Shown: positions 7,986-16,583, numbered from the stretch's first letter. The stretch: DNA of 38,668 nucleotides from Vicinamibacterales bacterium (GCA_023717525.1 JAMQPK010000070.1:1-38668); one strand, 5' to 3'. Translations and numbers: made by a program. The notes: generated by a model from the sequence alone, not told the origin.

Positions 7986-8002
7986 ATAGGTATCTCACCT
8001 AT
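7986..8002. promoter_or_regulatory. Operator-like inverted repeat ATAGGT-N5-ACCTAT
   Basis: A perfect 6-bp inverted repeat with a 5-bp centre lies in the divergent region between the bactofilin and the cysteine desulfurase, about 20 bp upstream of the -35 of the desulfurase promoter. The spacing fits a dimeric regulator. It does not match the IscR type 1 consensus well, so no regulator is named. Confidence 0.4.
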
Positions 8003-8020
8003 GACTGTCTAGCCCTTATT

Positions 8021-8049
8021 TTGCTGAGGGTTAGCGCCGGTGTTATGAT
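8021..8049 (+). promoter_or_regulatory. Sigma-70 promoter of the cysteine desulfurase-mnmA operon
   Basis: TTGCTG (8021-8026) and TATGAT (8044-8049) are separated by exactly 17 bp. The predicted start at about 8055-8057 leaves only 4-6 nt before ATG 8061, and no Shine-Dalgarno is present there. The transcript is therefore probably leaderless or nearly so. Confidence 0.65.
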
Positions 8050-8060
8050 CGCCATTCAAC

Positions 8061-9224
8061 ATGCGCATCTACCTCGACCACAATGCGACGACGCCTGTGG
8101 ATCCGGCGGCGGCCGAGGCAATGATGCGTGCCCTCCAGGATCTTTTCGGCAATGCGTCGAGTGTTCATTACTACGGACAACAGGCGAAGGCCGCGATCGA
8201 CGGTGCACGAAGCGCTGTGGCCACTCTTATCGGCGCGGAACCAGCGGACGTCATCTTCACCAGCGGAGGCACCGAGGCCGATAACTTCGCCATACGGGGA
8301 GCCGCCGAAGCCCTCGAGGCCGGCGGACGCCGGCACCTGATTACATCGGGCATCGAGCACGAGGCCGTGCTCCAGACTTTCAAGGCACTTGCCCGCCGCG
8401 GTTGGAAGACGACGGTGCTGCCCCTGGACTCCAGCGGCATCGTGTCGCCCGATCGGCTGCGCGATGCCGTGACGGACGACACCGCGCTCGTGTCGATCAT
8501 GCACGCCAACAACGAGATTGGCACGATTCAGCCGATCGCCGAGCTCGCAACTATCGCTCACGCGAACGGCGCCCTCTTTCACACCGACGCCGTGCAGACC
8601 GCCGGAAAGATTACCGTCGACGTGCGAGGACTGGGCGTCGATCTCCTGTCGATCTCTGCTCACAAGTTCTACGGACCGAAAGGCGCCGGCGCGCTCTGGG
8701 TGAAGCGGGGCGTCCGCCTCGCGCCGTTCATGGCCGGCGGCAAGCAGGAGCGCAATCGCCGCTCCGGCACCGAGAACGTCCCGGGCATCATCGGCATGGG
8801 CGTCGCGGCGGAACGTGCGCTCGCCAAGATGCCGGCCGAATCGGCGCGCCTTGCCGCGCTTCGAGATCGACTTGAAACAGGAATTCTGAAGAACGTGCCC
8901 AATACGGAGGTCAACGGCGCGCCAGACACTCGAGTGCCGAACACGTCCAACATCAGTTTCGAACGGATCGAGGCCGAGTCCTTGTTGATCGCGCTCGACC
9001 TCGAGGGCATCGCGGTGTCAACAGGGTCGGCGTGCTCTTCCGGCACGCTCGAGCCGTCGCACGTGTTGAAGGCCATGAACCTCCCTGCTCATCGAGCGCA
9101 GAACTCGATTCGCTTCAGCCTCGGCGCGGCGAACACCGAAGAGCAAATCGACCACGTGATTGCCGTGCTCCCGCGAGTCGTCAGCAAGCTGCGAAGCCTG
9201 TCTGCCGTGGGATCCCGCCGCTAA
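8061..9224 (+). CDS. Cysteine desulfurase (NifS/IscS family)
   Basis: A 387-residue class V aminotransferase that takes sulfur from cysteine as an enzyme persulfide. The PLP lysine is Lys202 in SISAHKFYGPKGAG. The PLP-stacking histidine region is ITSGIEHEAVLQ (His100). The catalytic cysteine is Cys325 in STGSACSSGTLEPSHV, a longer active-site loop of the group I (NifS/IscS) type. The start is ATG 8061 (MRIYLDHNATTPVDP, the normal family N-terminus). mnmA follows after a 3-nt gap, so the sulfur is probably passed to tRNA thiolation. No iscU or iscA is adjacent, so a wider role in Fe-S assembly is possible but not shown here. Confidence 0.97.
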   Translation: MRIYLDHNATTPVDPAAAEAMMRALQDLFGNASSVHYYGQQAKAAIDGARSAVATLIGAEPADVIFTSGGTEADNFAIRGAAEALEAGGRRHLITSGIEHEAVLQTFKALARRGWKTTVLPLDSSGIVSPDRLRDAVTDDTALVSIMHANNEIGTIQPIAELATIAHANGALFHTDAVQTAGKITVDVRGLGVDLLSISAHKFYGPKGAGALWVKRGVRLAPFMAGGKQERNRRSGTENVPGIIGMGVAAERALAKMPAESARLAALRDRLETGILKNVPNTEVNGAPDTRVPNTSNISFERIEAESLLIALDLEGIAVSTGSACSSGTLEPSHVLKAMNLPAHRAQNSIRFSLGAANTEEQIDHVIAVLPRVVSKLRSLSAVGSRR

Positions 9225-9227
9225 GTC

Positions 9228-10292
9228 ATGAGAATCGTCGTGGCAATGTCGGGCGGCGTGGATTCATCGGTAGCGGCAGCCCTGCTCGCCGAGGCGGGGC
9301 ACGACGTCGTGGGCCTCTCGATGCAGCTTTACGATCAGCGCGAGGGCGAGCACGGCTACGGGAGCTGCTGCAGCCTCGACGACCTTCACGATGCGGGACG
9401 GGTGGCCCGGCGGCTGAACATCCCGCACTACATCATCAACTTCGAAAAAGAGTTTCAGGAGACCGTCGTCAGAAACTTCGTCGACGAGTACGTGGCTGGC
9501 CGCACGCCCATCCCATGCGCGCATTGCAACAGCGATTTGAAGTTCGCGACGCTGCTCGATCGCGCACAGGCCTTCGACGCGGAGCTGGTCGCAACCGGGC
9601 ACTACGCGCGCGTCGATGCGGACGCATCGACGGGCCGTCACGTCCTGCGCCGCGGGCTCGACAGTACCAAGGACCAGTCCTACTTTCTTTTTTCGCTCAC
9701 GCAGGCGCAGCTTTCTCGGGCGAGCTTTCCCGTCGGCCACCTCAATAAAGATGAGGTGCGCGACTTCGCCCGTGCACGAGGGCTCGCCACCGCGGACAAG
9801 CCGGACAGTCAGGAAATCTGCTTCGTCCCCGACGGCGACTACGCCCGTTTCATCGAGAGGACGACGGGCGACCTGGATAGCGCGGGTACCATCGTCAATT
9901 TGTCGGGTGATGTGCTGGGGAGGCACGGCGGCGTGCATCGCTTCACTGTCGGGCAACGTAAGGGACTCGGCGTGGCCCTCGCCGAGCCAACCTATGTGCT
10001 CGAGCTCAGACCGTCGGAGAAGCAGGTGGTGGTCGGACCGCGACGCGAGCTCGAACAGACGACGCTGACGGCGTCGCAGGTGAACTGGATCTCCGGCAGC
10101 GCTCCGGAGGCCCCGCTTCGCGTGACCGCCCAGATCCGGCATCGCCATCAGCCAGCCCCCGCACGCGTGACCTCAACGGGCGGCCATCGCGCCGCCCTCG
10201 AGTTCGACACACCGCAGATTGCTGTCACGCCCGGTCAAGCGGTGGTGTTCTACGATGGAGACGTGGTGGTCGGAGGCGGGTGGATAGACTGA
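9228..10292 (+). CDS. mnmA: tRNA-specific 2-thiouridylase MnmA
   Basis: A 354-residue ATP-dependent enzyme that makes 2-thiouridine at the wobble position (U34) of Lys, Glu and Gln tRNAs. The PP-loop SGGVDSS is at residues 8-14. The two catalytic cysteines are Cys100 (in CAHCNSDLKF) and Cys198 (in DSQEICFVPDGDY). The C-terminal beta-barrel is present (FTVGQRKGLGVA, TPGQAVVFYDGD). The start is 3 nt after the desulfurase stop. An extra pair of cysteines, CC at 47-48 in YGSCCSLDD, is seen in MnmA proteins of several phyla. The stop is followed 8 nt later by a repeat array. Confidence 0.97.
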   Translation: MRIVVAMSGGVDSSVAAALLAEAGHDVVGLSMQLYDQREGEHGYGSCCSLDDLHDAGRVARRLNIPHYIINFEKEFQETVVRNFVDEYVAGRTPIPCAHCNSDLKFATLLDRAQAFDAELVATGHYARVDADASTGRHVLRRGLDSTKDQSYFLFSLTQAQLSRASFPVGHLNKDEVRDFARARGLATADKPDSQEICFVPDGDYARFIERTTGDLDSAGTIVNLSGDVLGRHGGVHRFTVGQRKGLGVALAEPTYVLELRPSEKQVVVGPRRELEQTTLTASQVNWISGSAPEAPLRVTAQIRHRHQPAPARVTSTGGHRAALEFDTPQIAVTPGQAVVFYDGDVVVGGGWID

Positions 10293-10300
10293 TACTGGAC

Positions 10301-10353
10301 ATTGAAGATTGAAAATTGAAGATTGGAACATTAGAACCTTAGAACCTTAGAAC
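10301..10353. repeat. Double tandem array: ATTGAAG (period 7) then TTAGAACC (period 8)
   Basis: Four 7-mers run from 10301 to 10328 (ATTGAAG, ATTGAAA, ATTGAAG, ATTGGAA). Three 8-mers of TTAGAACC type follow to 10353. The last base is the first base of the acetyltransferase stop codon on the minus strand. The array fills the gap between the convergent mnmA and acetyltransferase genes. Unlike its neighbours it has no inverted partner. Confidence 0.9.
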
Positions 10354-10835
10354 TACTCCTTCCGTCCAAGTGCCATAAGCGCGTCGCCAGTAAGTCGAAA
10401 GACCGTCCAGTCATCCAGCGGTTCTCCGCCGAGCTTCCGGTAGAAGGCAATCGACGGTTGGTTCCAATCCAGCACGCGCCATTCCATCCTTCCCCACCCG
10501 CGGTCAACTGCCAGCCGCGCAAGGTACACGAGCAACTCGCGTCCGACACCGTGCCCGCGTGCCTCGGGACGAACGAAGAGATCCTCCAGGTACAGACCGG
10601 GCAGGCCAAGAAAAGTTGAGTAGTTCGGGAAGAACAGTGCGAAACCGACGGGCGTGCCGTCGAGGCTTGCAACCACTACTTCCGACACGGGCCGTTCGCC
10701 AAAGAGCGTTGCGCGAAGCTGTGCCTCGGTGGCGACCACTTCATGCGAAAGCTTTTCGTACTCTGCCAGCTCGCGAATGAACCCGAAGACGAGCGACGCG
10801 TCGGCGGCCGTTGCCGGGCGAATGCTAATAGACAT
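10353..10835 (-). CDS. GNAT acetyltransferase, diamine (SSAT-like) N-acetyltransferase type
   Basis: A 160-residue GNAT protein. GLYLEDLFVRPEARGHGVG carries the acetyl-CoA-binding R/Q-x-x-G-x-G/A signature (about residues 80-98), followed by the SSAT-like ending WNQPSIAFYRKLGG. The N-terminal segment YEKLSHEVVATEAQL also resembles spermidine/spermine acetyltransferases, so a polyamine or amino-acid-like amine is a likely substrate (inference). Start ATG 10835 (MSISIRPATAADA) is the natural N-terminus. The bases in front of it are a GTCCTTN array, leaving no Shine-Dalgarno. The gene is last in a minus-strand operon with the small membrane protein and the GT-C genes. Confidence 0.9.
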   Translation of the reverse strand: MSISIRPATAADASLVFGFIRELAEYEKLSHEVVATEAQLRATLFGERPVSEVVVASLDGTPVGFALFFPNYSTFLGLPGLYLEDLFVRPEARGHGVGRELLVYLARLAVDRGWGRMEWRVLDWNQPSIAFYRKLGGEPLDDWTVFRLTGDALMALGRKE

Positions 10836-10867
10836 GGACGAAGGACAAAGAACTAAGGACCAAGGAC
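10836..10867. repeat. Period-7 tandem array GTCCTTN spanning stop and start codons
   Basis: On the minus strand, four copies of GTCCTTN (G, A, T, C at the last position, one with an internal C-to-T) plus GTCC run exactly up to the ATG of the acetyltransferase gene. The array contains the stop codon of the upstream gene (10853-10855) and encodes its last residues (LVLGP). Confidence 0.88.
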
Positions 10868-11248
10868 TAGCCGCTTGCCATTGAATGCGGCGATCTCTTT
10901 CTTCGTGTCGTAGTCGAGGACGCTGATGCGGTAACCCGCGTGCTGCGTCTCGCAGACGGTCGCCAGACCGAGTACCATGTTCCGCTTCTGCTCGCGGTTC
11001 GACTTGTCCCACACCGCACGATTGACCCACGCCGTCGACTGCAGGCAGTCGTAGTTCACGAGCACGCCGTTGGTCATCATGTTGTCGACGAGTGCCTTCG
11101 CCATCGGCAGCTGGTCCATCGGCAGATCGTTCTTCGGGCTCGATTGAAAGAAGAGGAGCACAAGCAGGAGCCCCAGTGCGCCGAGCGCAACGATGACGCC
11201 GAGCGGGTTCGTCGGACGTTTGTCCGGCGTGTTTGGCGATTCCGTCAT
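10853..11248 (-). CDS. Small single-pass membrane protein of unknown function
   Basis: A 131-residue protein I do not recognise. A short Pro/Asn-rich cytoplasmic head is followed by one transmembrane helix (LGVIVALGALGLLLVLLFF, about residues 16-34) and a soluble domain of about 95 residues. That domain has two cysteines (in NYDCLQ and ATVCETQ) that could form a disulfide outside the membrane. Its start is 1 nt after the stop of the GT-C gene upstream, so it is translated with the operon. The last few residues come from the repeat array, so the C-terminus is probably not under strong constraint. Confidence 0.8.
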   Translation of the reverse strand: MTESPNTPDKRPTNPLGVIVALGALGLLLVLLFFQSSPKNDLPMDQLPMAKALVDNMMTNGVLVNYDCLQSTAWVNRAVWDKSNREQKRNMVLGLATVCETQHAGYRISVLDYDTKKEIAAFNGKRLVLGP

Positions 11249-11249
11249 G

Positions 11250-13532
11250 TCAGGAGCCCAGAACCTTCAGCTCGGCCACGGACCAATAGTACGTCTCGTC
11301 GTTCGCGAGCAGCCGCAGGCGCAGGTGACGCGCGGGCGTGGGTTGAATGTCGTACCTCAGCGGAACGTCTCCTGGCGAGGTGAACGCGCCGACGAACGCC
11401 AGACCGGCGCTGCCTCCTCGCCACACTTCGCGCCACGACGCACCGTCCTCGGACACCTCGATCGAAAGCGCGCGCGGAAAATCTTCGACAAATGGCCCCA
11501 GGGCCAGCTCCAGCGCGCTGACCGATCGCACTGCGCCAAGGTCGATGTTCATTTCGACGCGATCGCTCTGGACGCCCGATTCCCATCTCGTCGTGCGATC
11601 GCCGTCGGTCATGCGGGCAACTGCCGCGTCGTTCACGTTTGCCCGAATCATCGCGATGGGCAACGGAGTAGCCGCGCGGCCCGGCGGAACCGCCGGAGCC
11701 GGACTCAGGCGATACAGTGTCTGCTGGCCTTCCTCGCACACGATCTGCGTGCCTTTATGCCCACCGACAAAGCGTCTCCAGACTCCCTCCCGATCGTCGT
11801 CGGCGTTGACGGCGATGTGTGACACGCCATGGAGCGAGAGCTGGGTCAGCACATCATCTTCAAGGTTATCGAGACCAAAGCGGAGGGCTGCGTAGTGCGG
11901 CGGGAAGAATCCACTGTAGCCGTTTACGAGCGGCCGTCCGTGAGACATCGCCCGATACATCGCGGCGACATCGTGAAACGAATCGCCAAGCGGCAGCTCC
12001 ATCAGCGCGCCCTTCCCTCCTGCCGTCTCCTGTCGATCAGAGCAGTGCTCGGCCGCCCAGGCCGCCGGAGTTGGCACGAGTGGGAACGGCGCTACCCAGC
12101 CGTCGGCCAGCACGCCTAGTGAGACGAGCGCGGCGAGGGTCATACGCTTCCACCCATGCCGTGCGGACAGCCGATCGAAGATGATGGCGCCGAGCACCGC
12201 AAGACACAGCACCGTCATCATCCAGAAGCGCGCGGGCACGCGGAGAGCACTGAATCCCGGAAAGAACATGAGCAACGCGTACGGGCCACGGTAGACGAAC
12301 GGCTTGCCCATCAGCGACGGGCCGGGGCCAAGGCTGAAGAGCCACATCAGCGAGGCCGTCATCGCGTAGAAGCCGAGCACCGAGCGCGTCGAGTAAGCGT
12401 ACCGCAGCCGCCGGCTGGTGAGCGCGAGGCCGATGGCGAGCAGCAGCGAGAACGTCAGCGGCTTGGTGGGATTCGAGACTGAAAGCAACTGGATGCCGAA
12501 CAGATTGAGTCGCCATGGGCCGATGACCTGGGCCCTCAGCGAGACGAGCGCCGTCACCAGCGACAGGGCGATGAGCGCGCGGCGCACGATCGTCCAGGTC
12601 TTCCCGCTCGAAGACGACTCATCGCGAAGAAACGCAGCACCGGCGAGCAGCAGAAGGGCTATGGTGAGCCCGGGAAACAACTCCCCTTCCGCTCGCCGAT
12701 AGACGTGCAGCCATCCCCAGTAGTGAAGTGCCGACGCCGCGTTCAGCAGCCCCATGACGTCCGCGCCAAAATCCCGAATCGCTCCGAATTCCCGGGTGAA
12801 TCCGAATCCTCGATGGATCACCTGGTACTGCCACAGCAACGGAACGAGCGGCAACGACGCGGCGATCCACGCCGCCATGATCGGTGCGAACGCCCGCGGC
12901 CTCGACCATGGCGACGCAAACCACAGCATCCACAGCCCTATAAACACTCCAAAGAACAGCAGGTAGTACCCGTTGCAGATCGCCTGAAGAAACCAGCCCG
13001 CGCCGAAGAGCACGAGCCACGACGTGCGCGGTTCGCGGAGATACCGGTGCAAGCCGATCAGCGCGAACGGCATCGCGAACGCCGCGAGCGCCTGAATCTG
13101 CGGCAGGTGGGCGATGCGATACGGCGCGAAGCCGAAGAGCAGGCCGGCGATCCACGCGGCATCCTCCCTTCCCACCACCTCCATCGCAAGCAGGTACGCC
13201 CCGATCGCGCAGAGAGGGAATGTGAGCATGAGCACGATGTTGTAAGCGACCTGCGGGCTGAAGCCGAGCCACTGGATGGGCGTCGCCAGCAGGCTCAAGC
13301 CGAGCAGATGCTCCGAAAAGGCGAGGGCGCCTGGTATCGGGAAAAAGTTCGGCGCGTTCCACCACGCCGACGTGTACGGCAGCGCCTGAGCGTTCCACCA
13401 CAAAATCCAGGTGTTGAGCGCCGGGTCGCCGGCATCATTCGGAAGCACGGCGCCAAGCTGCAGAATCAGGGGATAGGTGAGCCCTACCGTGAGCGCACTA
13501 TAAATAAGGAACGCCTGCCACGCTCGTTTCAT
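11250..13532 (-). CDS. GT-C-type multi-pass membrane protein with C-terminal F5/8 type C (discoidin) domain
   Basis: A 760-residue protein. About 11-12 hydrophobic helices fill residues 1-480, with an acidic luminal loop after helix 1 (PNDAGDPALNTWILWW), the layout of GT-C polyprenyl-phosphate glycosyltransferases and YfhO-like proteins. A soluble part follows, and the last 125 residues or so (ANVNDAAVARMTDGDRTTRW through YYWSVAELKVLGS) form a discoidin-like carbohydrate-binding fold. The likely role is transferring or modifying a surface glycan in the inner membrane, with the C-terminal domain holding sugar; this is inference. The start ATG 13532 overlaps the upstream GT-C gene's stop in ATGA, so the two are coupled. 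Confidence 0.82.
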   Translation of the reverse strand: MKRAWQAFLIYSALTVGLTYPLILQLGAVLPNDAGDPALNTWILWWNAQALPYTSAWWNAPNFFPIPGALAFSEHLLGLSLLATPIQWLGFSPQVAYNIVLMLTFPLCAIGAYLLAMEVVGREDAAWIAGLLFGFAPYRIAHLPQIQALAAFAMPFALIGLHRYLREPRTSWLVLFGAGWFLQAICNGYYLLFFGVFIGLWMLWFASPWSRPRAFAPIMAAWIAASLPLVPLLWQYQVIHRGFGFTREFGAIRDFGADVMGLLNAASALHYWGWLHVYRRAEGELFPGLTIALLLLAGAAFLRDESSSSGKTWTIVRRALIALSLVTALVSLRAQVIGPWRLNLFGIQLLSVSNPTKPLTFSLLLAIGLALTSRRLRYAYSTRSVLGFYAMTASLMWLFSLGPGPSLMGKPFVYRGPYALLMFFPGFSALRVPARFWMMTVLCLAVLGAIIFDRLSARHGWKRMTLAALVSLGVLADGWVAPFPLVPTPAAWAAEHCSDRQETAGGKGALMELPLGDSFHDVAAMYRAMSHGRPLVNGYSGFFPPHYAALRFGLDNLEDDVLTQLSLHGVSHIAVNADDDREGVWRRFVGGHKGTQIVCEEGQQTLYRLSPAPAVPPGRAATPLPIAMIRANVNDAAVARMTDGDRTTRWESGVQSDRVEMNIDLGAVRSVSALELALGPFVEDFPRALSIEVSEDGASWREVWRGGSAGLAFVGAFTSPGDVPLRYDIQPTPARHLRLRLLANDETYYWSVAELKVLGS

Positions 13533-15250
13533 TCCGACCGGCCTTCGGGATCGTAGATACGCACTTCGGGATTGGTCCTCACGGTGACGAGAGGTTTCCA
13601 GTCCAGACGCCCTGCCCGGCTCTGCGCCGCGAACCGCCTCCGGAACTCAGCCTCTTCCCAGTCGTCCACGACGATGTAGGGCCGCCGGCCTTTTGCGCGA
13701 AGCTCGTTCAACGTCGTGTCCAGGCGGTGCTCGTAGACGGAATCGTATCGCAGCGTGATCCGGTGCGCGTAGTACCGCAGGCTCCCGCTGTGCTGAGCGC
13801 ACACAATAACCGCGTTTTCAGGAGTGACCTGCGCGACATACTCTGCCGCTCGAATGTACCGCTGCTCGAACTCGCGGGATGTGAAAACGAACTGATCCCT
13901 GGCAAACAGGTAGCTCGAGGCGAGGCAGAAGGCGCACACCGCCATGGCCACCGGCGCACGGATCGGGGCCGGCAGCTTGTGACATGTGAAGCGGATCGCA
14001 GCCGCCATCAGAACGAGAATCGCCGGATAGGCCGGGAGAAGGAATCGGAGGTACGTCCATTGATCGAACGGTCGATAGAAGACGTAGGACACCACCGTCA
14101 GAGCGACCAGCGAGCCCAGGCATAGACGTGTCCTGGCGTGGACGTCCGATCGAAATGCACCCGGAGTAACGATCGGCAGAAGAGCCAGGGCCACCAGCGG
14201 CGTCTGGGTCTCGGCAAACCAGAGCGCGTAGTGTTTCAGATTCGGCAGCGCCGAACGCCAGTCATAGATGTCGCTCAATCCTCCGTAGCCGGACTGCAAA
14301 GGTGAACCGTAGAGATACGTATTCAATAGTGCGACGACCGTCACGCCGGGCACGAGGCCGGCAGCGAAGCGAGCGACATGTCTGGGACGGCCGTACCACG
14401 TGATCACGGGAACCAGCGTCAGAAGCGCCAGATTCGGGCGGACGAGCAAAGCCGCGCCGGCCGCCAGGCCCGCGGCCAGGGCCCGCGGTTCCGGCTCTCT
14501 CAAGGCGAGCATCGCCACCAAACCCCAACCCGCGGCAACCGGCACGTCAGTCATGGGTTGCATGAGGTGCGACAAGAAGACCGGCGAGGCGATCAGCAGC
14601 AACGACGCCAGTACACCTGTGGGCTTACTGCCTGTTGTCCGACTGCCGAGTTGATAGGTCACCCAGAGCGCCAGCGATCCCAGCACAGGCACGACGAGAA
14701 AGGGGCCATTCGTGCCGAACAGGCCCTGAAACACAGCCATCAACATGGGCAGGCCGCTCGCGTACGTTGGAACGATCGTCCCGTCCGCCGACAGCGGCCG
14801 ATACCCGAGGGGGGCAAACGTCCACTCGCGGTACGGCCACGAGAACTCCTGCACCCACGGCTGCTCGATCCGCAGAGATCCTTTCAGCCACAGCTGCGCC
14901 TGACTGACATACCCATACGAATCGGATCCGCCTGCGGTGAAGCTGCCGTAGTAAATTCCAATGAAGGCGCCAAGGCAGACAACGGCCGGCGTGGCGACGA
15001 CAGCGGCGCGCGTGATGAACGTAAAGATCCGGCGCCAAAACGCATCGATGTCGTGACCAGAGTATCGCCACGCATAGAACACCGTCGCGGCGGCGCCGAT
15101 GACGAGCGGCCGAATCGGCTCGGTGGCCTTGACGTTGAGCGGTCCGATGCGGAACGAGAACCCATCGGTCACGAAGGCAATGACGGCCCAGACGGGGGCA
15201 AGGCACGCAATCAGGTAGATCACACGGCGGGTCGGGGTTGAGGCTGGCAT
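13529..15250 (-). CDS. GT-C-type membrane glycosyltransferase (ArnT/PMT-like)
   Basis: A 573-residue protein with about 11-12 transmembrane helices and a C-terminal soluble domain of about 120 residues. The first luminal loop carries GSFTAGGSDSYGYVSQAQLW, resembling the acidic catalytic loop of ArnT/PMT-type enzymes that use polyprenyl-phosphate sugars. I place the start at ATG 15250 (MPASTPTRRVIYLIACLAPV), just before helix 1. The frame is open to 15649, but the extra N-terminus would be antisense to the esterase gene and is not membrane-like. The stop overlaps the next gene's start (ATGA). The donor sugar and acceptor are unknown. Confidence 0.85.
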   Translation of the reverse strand: MPASTPTRRVIYLIACLAPVWAVIAFVTDGFSFRIGPLNVKATEPIRPLVIGAAATVFYAWRYSGHDIDAFWRRIFTFITRAAVVATPAVVCLGAFIGIYYGSFTAGGSDSYGYVSQAQLWLKGSLRIEQPWVQEFSWPYREWTFAPLGYRPLSADGTIVPTYASGLPMLMAVFQGLFGTNGPFLVVPVLGSLALWVTYQLGSRTTGSKPTGVLASLLLIASPVFLSHLMQPMTDVPVAAGWGLVAMLALREPEPRALAAGLAAGAALLVRPNLALLTLVPVITWYGRPRHVARFAAGLVPGVTVVALLNTYLYGSPLQSGYGGLSDIYDWRSALPNLKHYALWFAETQTPLVALALLPIVTPGAFRSDVHARTRLCLGSLVALTVVSYVFYRPFDQWTYLRFLLPAYPAILVLMAAAIRFTCHKLPAPIRAPVAMAVCAFCLASSYLFARDQFVFTSREFEQRYIRAAEYVAQVTPENAVIVCAQHSGSLRYYAHRITLRYDSVYEHRLDTTLNELRAKGRRPYIVVDDWEEAEFRRRFAAQSRAGRLDWKPLVTVRTNPEVRIYDPEGRSE

Positions 15251-15302
15251 TTCGCCGCTGGGATGGTAACATCCGCAGCACCGCGTCTTTAAGGAGGTTC
15301 CG

Positions 15303-16568
15303 ATGAGATTTCGCCCTCTGCTTCTTGTACTACCACTGTGCGTCGTGGCGCAGGTCGGTTCCGCCCAGCAACCTGCTGCCCAGGCACCTGGTGCCGGCGC
15401 CGTGGCCAACGTTCGATCGCCCGAGGTCGCTGCGGATCGCCGCGTGACCTTCCGCATCGCCGCGCCGAAAGCGGCCGCCGTCTCTGTTATCTGCGAATGC
15501 CTGACTCTCGAAGAAGCGGCAAAGCTGAAGCAGCAGATCGCGCAGCTTGGCCAGCGGCCAGAGGGCGATCCCGAGATGACGCGCCTGACCCGTGCCCTCG
15601 CCGGCGTGCGCTCCAACCAGGGCGAACGCGCGATGACGAAGGATGCCAACGGTGTGTGGACCCTGACTTTGCCATCGGTCGAAGCGGACCTCTACGAGTA
15701 TCACTTCAAGGTCGACGATTTCGAGATGCTCGATCCACGCAACCCGGTCGTGAAGTACAACAGCCGGCCGAATCTGATCGAGAGCGTCCTCGAGGTGCCC
15801 GGCGCCTCGCCGATGTTCTACGACGTGAAGGCCGTGCCCCACGGCAAAGTGGACATCCGCTACTACGACTCGAAGGCGACGGGCGGCACGCGCCGTGCGT
15901 TCGTCTACACGCCTCCCGGCTACGAGAAGTCGACCGCGAAGCTTCCTGTGCTGTACCTGCTGCACGGTGCTGACGGCGACGAGACGGTGTGGACCACCTT
16001 CGGCCGCATGAATCTGGTTCTCGACAACATGATCGCCGACAAGAGAACGGCGCCGATGATCGTGGTCACTCCGGCCGCGTATGCGTACCCGCCCGCGACT
16101 GGCGTGGCGGGCGACAAGCAGCGCGCAGATTTCGAGAAAGATCTCCTCGGGGATCTGATTCCCTTCGTGCAGGCCAACTATCGCGCGTTTGCCGACCGCG
16201 ATCACCGCGCGCTCGCAGGCCTGTCGATGGGCGGCGGGTTGACGCTGGCCATCGGCCCTCGTCATCTCGACACGTTCAGCAGACTCGCCGTGTTCAGCGC
16301 CGGCGCCGGACAGAATCCCCAGGAGTCGATGAAGGACGTCGCCGCGAACGCCAAGAACATGAACGCACAGTTGAAGCTGTTCTGGATGGCGATCGGCGAC
16401 GACGATCCCGGCTACCTCGGCGCGAAACGCACGTCAGAGTTCTTGACGACGGCGGGCATCAAGCACAGCTTCAAGACCTCGGCCGGCGCGCACACGTGGA
16501 TTGTGTGGCGGCGGTATCTGAACGAAGTCGGCCCGCAACTCTGGGCGTCGCCGTCAGGCACGAACTAG
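15303..16568 (+). CDS. Secreted alpha/beta-hydrolase esterase (enterochelin/feruloyl esterase-like)
   Basis: A 421-residue exported protein. The signal peptide ends near GSAQQPA. An N-terminal E-set or CBM48-like domain (about residues 40-165; VTFRIAAPKAAAVSV, YEYHFKVDD) is followed by a putative-esterase catalytic domain. The nucleophile is Ser308 in AGLSMGGG, the acid probably lies in GDDDPG (366-368), and the histidine is His397 in GAHTWIVWRRYL. This layout is common in feruloyl or acetyl-xylan esterases and Fes-like proteins. An unusual helical insert (LTLEEAAKLKQQIAQLG, about 67-110) interrupts the first domain. AAGGAGG is 7 nt upstream of ATG 15303. A large inverted repeat begins 15 nt after the stop. 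Confidence 0.92.
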   Translation: MRFRPLLLVLPLCVVAQVGSAQQPAAQAPGAGAVANVRSPEVAADRRVTFRIAAPKAAAVSVICECLTLEEAAKLKQQIAQLGQRPEGDPEMTRLTRALAGVRSNQGERAMTKDANGVWTLTLPSVEADLYEYHFKVDDFEMLDPRNPVVKYNSRPNLIESVLEVPGASPMFYDVKAVPHGKVDIRYYDSKATGGTRRAFVYTPPGYEKSTAKLPVLYLLHGADGDETVWTTFGRMNLVLDNMIADKRTAPMIVVTPAAYAYPPATGVAGDKQRADFEKDLLGDLIPFVQANYRAFADRDHRALAGLSMGGGLTLAIGPRHLDTFSRLAVFSAGAGQNPQESMKDVAANAKNMNAQLKLFWMAIGDDDPGYLGAKRTSEFLTTAGIKHSFKTSAGAHTWIVWRRYLNEVGPQLWASPSGTN

Positions 16569-16583
16569 GGTCGGAGACGTGAA

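Noticed and set aside
7986-8002. IscR-type regulatory site
   Set aside because: It is located near an iscS-like gene, but the sequence does not fit the IscR type 1 consensus, so only an unassigned operator is reported.
15251-15649. N-terminal extension of the GT-C gene to 15649
   Set aside because: It would run antisense through the secreted esterase gene and precede the first membrane helix with non-membrane, Arg/Ser/Ala-rich sequence.
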